Below the pieces are notes generated by a model. The model saw only the letters and a list, made by a program, of their open reading frames with translations, was not told the origin of the DNA and did no database searches. The translations under genes were made by a program, and so were the position numbers. From Chitinophaga pinensis (GTDB taxonomy: Bacteria; Bacteroidota; Bacteroidia; Flavobacteriales_D; Crocinitomicaceae): a DNA stretch of 12,427 nt. Each line of letters starts with the position of its first letter. Positions within the stretch are counted from its first letter, which is position 1. The stretch lies in contig CAMBRH010000080.1 of NCBI GenBank assembly GCA_945870115.1, forward strand, positions 1-12,427. Reading direction: 5' to 3'. Below, in pieces: positions 7,737 through 12,427 of the stretch.

Positions 7737-9377
7737 TTATACTTGTTGCATGATACTTGAAATTCCTTTCAGTGATATTATTGCCCATTCTGGACGTGAA
7801 TTTAATTCGTAGCCTAATTCATATACTGCTTTTTCAGTCATGTGGTACATCAAAATAAACTCTTGTTCCTTGATATAACCTAAATTTAATTTTCCTGAGG
7901 TATAAATCCTTTGCATATATGCTTCCATACTTACAGCAACAATATAAGTAAACAATTTTTCTCCTGCTTCAAATAAGTGTTCTGTTTTGTATGCTAATTT
8001 ATCTGGATTATTTAATACTGAAGCAAATATTGCATAATGATAACTTCTAAACAACCCAGCAAGATCTTTTAACGGCGGCTGTTTTACTTTTCTATCTCGA
8101 ATCGTACTTTCTGGCTCACCCTCAAAATCTAAAATAATGAAATCAGTATCCGTAACTAAAATCTGACCTAAATGGTAATCTCCGTGTATGCGAATTCGCT
8201 CTCCTTTGAATGTTGTCCAATCAAAATCTAAGAAAAAATTTCGCATTGTTTTTTTATCGGCTAGGAATTTGGATGCTAATTCATGTGCTTCGCCATCTAA
8301 AGCATGCAAATTATTTTCAATGGCATTTAACCTATTTTGTACCTGATAAATCAAGCGATTTTTTAGCCAAACTCCGTAATCTTCGTTGAAAATTGTAGAT
8401 GTAAAATGCGTATCTGTGTTATTGCTTCCTAAGGCAATATGCAAATCGGCAGTTCTTTCAGCAAGTAATTTGACTTTCATGAAAAATTCCAAGCCAACAA
8501 AATCAATAAATTCGTGAGGAACGTGTTGAATTGTCAGCGGCTGAAACATTCTAACAGAAGGTAAGCGACTAATATCAACCTTTTTTCTTTCTAGGTTTTG
8601 ATATGCTTGGAGTAATATGTCATTAAAATAAGTCCATGCATCGTATTTATTGGCAACTAATTCCTGCATCAAGGCGAGTGTAATTGCATCTTTAAAATGA
8701 GCCATATTTGCACTACCTCTATAAGCTGGAGTTCCTTTAAAGCCTTGTTGTTCCGTTAAAAACTTATTTATTTCATAATCAGGATTTACGCCAATAAAAA
8801 TCCTTCGAAAGAATTTCATGACGTATTTCTCATTATAAATAATACTCGTATTACTCTGTTCAACTCCCATCAAACGAGAAGATTTATATTCTTCTTTTTC
8901 TATGGATTTATCACAATTAAAACTGAGGTTTAAATTTGGCGTTGGAGATTTACCAACAGTTAAATCAAACCATAGTTCTCTAAAATCATCAATAAATAAA
9001 GCATCTACTAAATACCCTTTACCTTCTTCAAAACAGGCTTCTCCGATGATATTTGAACTTTCATTCAATTCATTTTCAAGCATGTAAGCCAAAGTTATAA
9101 AATAATTTTGGAAAAAAGATTCTTCGTAATTTATCTCTATTAAAACACCAAAATAATTGTGTTGTATGCTAGATAATTTGATGTGATCGATAATTTCAAT
9201 ATTTTTAATCGTCGAAACTTTTCCACCATACCATCTTTTTGTAACAATATATTCTTGAAAAATTTCTTTTGGAAAACGGCTTAAAAAATCTTCCGATTCT
9301 AAAGCGTTTTTCCATGTACAAGTAAATACAGGTCTTTTATCAACTTTATGGTTTTCAATTTTTACACTTTTAGCCAT
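7737..9377 (-). CDS. mak: Maltokinase, stand-alone form
   Basis: Maltokinase (Pep2) uses ATP to turn maltose into maltose 1-phosphate, the donor for GlgE. The 546-residue protein shows the N-terminal cap domain with RWYGGK at 48-53, a nucleotide-loop block EQSNTSIIY at 173-181, the invariant lysine region YVMKFFRR, and the kinase core with HGDYHLGQIL (catalytic D400 in the HGD motif) and LDFEGEP (metal-binding D417). KDLAGLFRSYHYA follows as in other maltokinases. It is longer than the roughly 455-residue mycobacterial enzyme but has no trehalose synthase domain attached, unlike the TreS-Mak fusions. It lies 11 bases after glgE and 1 base before glgB, so it belongs to the operon. Trehalose synthase itself is not in the window, which leaves the source of maltose open. 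Confidence 0.9.
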   Translation of the reverse strand: MAKSVKIENHKVDKRPVFTCTWKNALESEDFLSRFPKEIFQEYIVTKRWYGGKVSTIKNIEIIDHIKLSSIQHNYFGVLIEINYEESFFQNYFITLAYMLENELNESSNIIGEACFEEGKGYLVDALFIDDFRELWFDLTVGKSPTPNLNLSFNCDKSIEKEEYKSSRLMGVEQSNTSIIYNEKYVMKFFRRIFIGVNPDYEINKFLTEQQGFKGTPAYRGSANMAHFKDAITLALMQELVANKYDAWTYFNDILLQAYQNLERKKVDISRLPSVRMFQPLTIQHVPHEFIDFVGLEFFMKVKLLAERTADLHIALGSNNTDTHFTSTIFNEDYGVWLKNRLIYQVQNRLNAIENNLHALDGEAHELASKFLADKKTMRNFFLDFDWTTFKGERIRIHGDYHLGQILVTDTDFIILDFEGEPESTIRDRKVKQPPLKDLAGLFRSYHYAIFASVLNNPDKLAYKTEHLFEAGEKLFTYIVAVSMEAYMQRIYTSGKLNLGYIKEQEFILMYHMTEKAVYELGYELNSRPEWAIISLKGISSIMQQV

Positions 9378-9388
9378 GTGAAAGAATT

Positions 9389-11347
9389 TTAAAATTCAAC
9401 TTTAAAAATATGAAAAGGTAAAACTGGATGTAATTCAATATATGACCATTCTTTATCCCAATTGTATGAATCTTCTGTCACTTGATCTTGAACTCGAATT
9501 GAATGACCCTCAGAAATTCCCCAATCTTGTAGTGGTAATTTTACCCAACCTTTTTGCGGATAATGAGGATCAAGACTAACTACAACTAAAGATCTATCTT
9601 TTTTCTCAAAATCCCATTTGTGAAAGGCTATTAAATTTGCGTTATCAATTTCTAGAAACTCAATATTATTTGTTTGCTGAAGCGACTTTAACTTTTTTCT
9701 GGCTTTGTTTACTAATGTAATGATGTTGGCTAGGGCTGTTTCTTTTTTCCAATCCCAATTTTTAAATTCATATTTTTCACTATCCATATATTCTTCTCTT
9801 CCAGGCAAAGCATCACCAATAAGATGTTCATAAACTGGACCATAAACCCCTGTATTCGAGCTTAAAGTTGCGGCTAAAACATATCGATGAATGTGAATGC
9901 TTTCATTTCCACTTTGCAAATGAAAAGGATTAATATCTGGAGTATTTGGCCAAAAATTTGGTCTGAAATAATGTTTTCTATCTGTTTTTGTAAGTTCATT
10001 CACATATTGAATGATTTCATCTTTCGAAGTTCTCCATGTGAAATAAGAATAACCTTGCGTAAATCCTTGTTTAGCTAATTGTTCCATAATCTTTGGTCGC
10101 GTAAATGCTTCAGCAAGAAAAATTACATGCGGATGTTTCGCTTGAACTTCTTCGATTAACCATGCCCAAAAATGAAAAGGTTTTGTATGGGGATTATCAA
10201 CTCTAAAAATGGAAATTCCGAATTCTTCAACCCAATACAAAGCCACTTTTAACAATTCGTTCCATAAATTTTTCCAATCTGGAGTCTCGAAATAGATAGG
10301 TAGAATATCTTGGTATTTTTTTGGTGGATTTTCTGCAAACTGAGCTGTTCCATCAGGTCTCCATTTAAACCATTGCGGATTTTCTTTAACCCAAGGATGA
10401 TCTGGAGCTGCTTGCAGTGCATAATCCATCGCGATTTCAATTCCAAGTTTTTTTGCTGAAACCACCAATGATTTGAAGTCCTTTTCATTTCCCAATTCAG
10501 GATGTAAACTTGTGTGTCCTCCAAATTTAGAACCAATTCCCCAAGGACTTCCAACGTCTCCTTTGCTAGCATCTGTCGCATTATTTTTTCCTTTGCGATT
10601 TACTTCCCCAATTGGGTGAACAGGAGGAAAATACAAAACATCAAAACCCATTTTTGCAACGCGTGGTAAGATTTTTTCGCAATCTTTGAATGTCCCATGT
10701 TTCCCTTCAATTGAAGAAGCAGAACGAGGAAAAAATTCATACCAAGTTGAAAATAAAGCCCGTTCACGTTCAACTTTCCAAATAAACTCCTTCGATTTTG
10801 CAGCTAAGTGTTTGCTTGGATTTTGTAAAAATAAATCTTCTAAATCATTAGATTTTACTAGTTCTTCCCCTTTTTTAATTTGATTTGAATCAGCTAAAAT
10901 TTCAATCCATGCTTTGGATTTTGATTTAACTCCTGCTTTCAATTTGGAGTAAACTGCACTAATATATTCGGCTCCTTCTAATAATTCACTTTTTACATTC
11001 TGACCAGCTTGAATTTTTTTGCGAGTACCATATAACCAATTTAAAGGCCAATCGACCCAAGCTTCAATAAAAAAATGATACTTGCCTTCACCTGATAATG
11101 CTAAACTTGAATTCCAACGATCATTTTCAAAAGGATTAAAATTTTGTTCCGTCCAATTTTTATCACCAACAAGTTTGTAATTTAAAACGGCTCTTAAAAA
11201 GTCGTGTCCGTCAGCTAAAATATCAGCTTCAATTTTAATTTCTTGATTTGCAATTGTTTTTAAAGTATATAATCCATTTTCAATACTCGGACTTATATTT
11301 TCAATTATTACTCTTTCTTGGTTCTGCGGAAAATTATTTTTTGCCAT
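9389..11347 (-). CDS. glgE: Alpha-1,4-glucan:maltose-1-phosphate maltosyltransferase GlgE
   Basis: GlgE (GH13_3) transfers maltosyl units from maltose 1-phosphate to the non-reducing end of an alpha-1,4-glucan, lengthening it by two glucoses. The 652-residue length matches the family. The N-terminal beta domain and the inserted helical part occupy about 1-195; WYEFFPRSASS opens the catalytic barrel. Diagnostic blocks are LYFPPVHPIGEVNRKGKNN at 238-256, FRVDNPHTKPFHFW with nucleophile D384, FLAEAFTRP with acid/base E413, and the NTPDINPFH block with D471. The D384 to E413 spacing of 29 equals that of the studied Streptomyces enzyme. The TKP and NRKGKNN blocks separate it from ordinary alpha-amylases. 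It is the first gene of the operon, with a promoter-like element 55 bases upstream, and its ATG gives the normal N terminus. Confidence 0.95.
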   Translation of the reverse strand: MAKNNFPQNQERVIIENISPSIENGLYTLKTIANQEIKIEADILADGHDFLRAVLNYKLVGDKNWTEQNFNPFENDRWNSSLALSGEGKYHFFIEAWVDWPLNWLYGTRKKIQAGQNVKSELLEGAEYISAVYSKLKAGVKSKSKAWIEILADSNQIKKGEELVKSNDLEDLFLQNPSKHLAAKSKEFIWKVERERALFSTWYEFFPRSASSIEGKHGTFKDCEKILPRVAKMGFDVLYFPPVHPIGEVNRKGKNNATDASKGDVGSPWGIGSKFGGHTSLHPELGNEKDFKSLVVSAKKLGIEIAMDYALQAAPDHPWVKENPQWFKWRPDGTAQFAENPPKKYQDILPIYFETPDWKNLWNELLKVALYWVEEFGISIFRVDNPHTKPFHFWAWLIEEVQAKHPHVIFLAEAFTRPKIMEQLAKQGFTQGYSYFTWRTSKDEIIQYVNELTKTDRKHYFRPNFWPNTPDINPFHLQSGNESIHIHRYVLAATLSSNTGVYGPVYEHLIGDALPGREEYMDSEKYEFKNWDWKKETALANIITLVNKARKKLKSLQQTNNIEFLEIDNANLIAFHKWDFEKKDRSLVVVSLDPHYPQKGWVKLPLQDWGISEGHSIRVQDQVTEDSYNWDKEWSYIELHPVLPFHIFKVEF

Positions 11348-11401
11348 GAATTCTAGTTTTAGTAGTTTAAGAAATCTCTTAATGTCTAATTTACACTAAG
11401 G

Positions 11402-11409
11402 CAAACATA
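11402..11409 (-). promoter_or_regulatory. Bacteroidota-type -7 promoter element for the glgE-mak-glgB-GH31 operon
   Basis: Read on the minus strand the sequence is TATGTTTG, matching the TAnnTTTG consensus. It lies 55 bases before the glgE start, leaving a leader of roughly 45-50 bases. A TTG -33 element is not clear at the usual spacing. No operator or riboswitch-like structure is evident in the leader. Confidence 0.45.
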
Positions 11410-11609
11410 ATCAATAATTTTAAATAAAAAACATTTTACCTAAAATTTATTTAATACGAAATTGAACCTGCAGAAAGATGGAAATATTAATTGTGTTTTT
11501 CATATTAAAGAACCTTAACTTACTCTATAATCCAAACCTTGAAAATTAGGGCTATCCTTACCCGCAAATATTTTTTATCGTCTTTCTAATAAAAAAGGAA
11601 GGCTAGAGT

Positions 11610-11629
11610 AAAAATATCTTTTAAAGATA
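11610..11629 (-). terminator. Weak intrinsic terminator after the LysM gene
   Basis: TATCTTT and AAAGATA (11615-11621 and 11623-11629) form a perfect 7-base inverted repeat about 12 bases after the LysM stop. Read on the minus strand, it is followed directly by five T residues (11614-11610). The stem is nearly all A-T with little loop, so its strength is doubtful, but position and T-run fit termination ahead of the glgE promoter. Confidence 0.35.
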
Positions 11630-11641
11630 ATGCAGTGTAAA

Positions 11642-12427
11642 TTATTTTACTCTCACTTGTTGCCCAACTCTAATTTTATCAGCATTTACTCCTGGATTTA
11701 ATTTTAGAAGCTGTTGCGTTGTTAAGCCATGCTTTTGTGCAATTCTGTTGAATAAATCTCCAGATTTAATCGTGTAAAATTTCTTTTGAGGAACAACTTT
11801 TTCATTCGTTTTAATTGTTTCCTCCATTTTTTCCACTTCATTTATAACCATTCCAGGTTTTGACATTTTAATCGAAGTAACAATCAATAAACGTTGGTCA
11901 ATACTTAACAAATTATCTGTCAAATTATTCCATTTTTTGATGTTTTCAACGCTCACTTTGTATTTATTTCCTATTACTTCAATGTTTTCATTTCTTTGAA
12001 CTAAATGATAAACAGTAACCAAAGAATCATAATAAATTAATCCCATTATTGAATCTGAAACAACAGGAGGAGTTACAGGTTCAAGTAATTTTTTCGCAAT
12101 TTTTAAAACCCTACCAACTGGAACTTTTGTCGAACGCAAATTATTCCATTCCATAATTTGGCTGTTTGTCACTTTGTATTTTTGTGAAATTCGAGTCAAA
12201 GTTTCTCCTTTTCTCACTTTGTGAAAAACAAAATCAGCAGGATTGATGGCAACAGTTTCATTTGTGTCAAGATCGGTTTTGACTTCGATTACTTTGGGAA
12301 TAATTGGTTGAGATTGTGTGCCGTAAACTTGTTTTTCAATTTTATAAAGAGAATCTTCTAAGGAAACTAATCTCCCAATTTTCATCAATGGTCCACTGAT
12401 ACATTGGTTTGGATAAGTTAATGGAAT
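11642..12427 (-). CDS. Protein with three LysM repeats, 5' partial
   Basis: The frame is open to the right edge, giving 261 residues of the C-terminal part. A TTG or ATG near 12385-12388 is possible as a start, but the sequence before it (TYPNQCISGPLMKIG) continues smoothly, so I treat the gene as entering from outside. Three LysM repeats are visible in the partial numbering: about 68-110 (FHKVRKGETLTRISQKYKV), about 139-182 (VYHLVQRNENIEVIGNKYKV) and about 217-260 (FYTIKSGDLFNRIAQKHGL). Each ends in the usual LKI, LLI or VRV strand. LysM repeats bind N-acetylglucosamine in peptidoglycan, so the protein probably acts at the cell wall in the periplasm or is secreted. The middle repeat is less typical and may bind poorly. 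Any catalytic or signal part lies beyond the window. The role is otherwise unknown. Confidence 0.85.
   Translation of the reverse strand: MPLTYPNQCISGPLMKIGRLVSLEDSLYKIEKQVYGTQSQPIIPKVIEVKTDLDTNETVAINPADFVFHKVRKGETLTRISQKYKVTNSQIMEWNNLRSTKVPVGRVLKIAKKLLEPVTPPVVSDSIMGLIYYDSLVTVYHLVQRNENIEVIGNKYKVSVENIKKWNNLTDNLLSIDQRLLIVTSIKMSKPGMVINEVEKMEETIKTNEKVVPQKKFYTIKSGDLFNRIAQKHGLTTQQLLKLNPGVNADKIRVGQQVRVK

Larger units (their letters stand above)
11348..11641. other. Intergenic region between the LysM gene and the glgE operon
   Basis: About 290 bases without a convincing gene on either strand. It holds the terminator-like hairpin of the LysM gene at 11610-11629, a small inverted GGG/CCC motif at 11549-11563 of unknown meaning, and the -7 type promoter element of the operon at 11402-11409. 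The longest small frames here are about 20 codons and show no family signal. Confidence 0.6.

Noticed and set aside
10249..10581. A 110-codon minus-strand frame inside glgE.
   Set aside because: It overlaps the catalytic core of glgE in a different frame and has no family features; it is a shadow frame.

Overview
The window is AT-rich DNA that most likely comes from a member of the Bacteroidota, probably the Flavobacteriales. The reasons are a type IX secretion (Por) C-terminal sorting tail at the left edge, TAnnTTTG-type -7 promoter elements ahead of the two main transcription units, A/T-rich leaders without a Shine-Dalgarno sequence, and Bacteroidota-like protein sequences throughout. The genus cannot be fixed from the sequence.

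Layout. (1) Bases 2-163 (+) hold the last 53 codons of a secreted or surface protein with a type IX sorting tail. (2) Bases 164-2212 look like a decaying accessory stretch. They hold an aldo/keto reductase that has lost about 90 residues, including three of its four catalytic residues; a small hydrophobic reading frame interrupted by a stop; a membrane-protein gene broken by a one-base insertion that can be repaired on paper to 166 residues; and about 450 bases with no recognisable gene ending in a promoter. (3) Bases 2213-3389 (+) encode a CbpA-type DnaJ co-chaperone and its modulator CbpM, overlapping by 14 bases. (4) Bases 3416-11347 (-) form a tight four-gene operon, in transcription order glgE, maltokinase (mak), glgB and a GH31 alpha-glucosidase, with gaps of 11, 1 and 3 bases. 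(5) Bases 11642-12427 (-) hold a LysM-repeat protein whose 5' end lies beyond the right edge.

The operon is the functional core. The maltokinase phosphorylates maltose to maltose 1-phosphate, GlgE adds the maltosyl unit to an alpha-1,4-glucan, GlgB introduces the alpha-1,6 branches, and the GH31 enzyme probably trims or recycles alpha-glucan or malto-oligosaccharides in the cytosol. This is the GlgE route to glycogen-like glucan. The usual supplier of maltose, trehalose synthase (TreS), is not in the window and is not fused to the maltokinase; the ADP-glucose route genes glgC and glgA are also absent here.

I see no rRNA, tRNA, CRISPR array, transposase or clear prophage sequence. The most informative observations are the run of damaged genes at 164-1763 and the GlgE operon without TreS. 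I do not see convincing evidence of an undescribed system.
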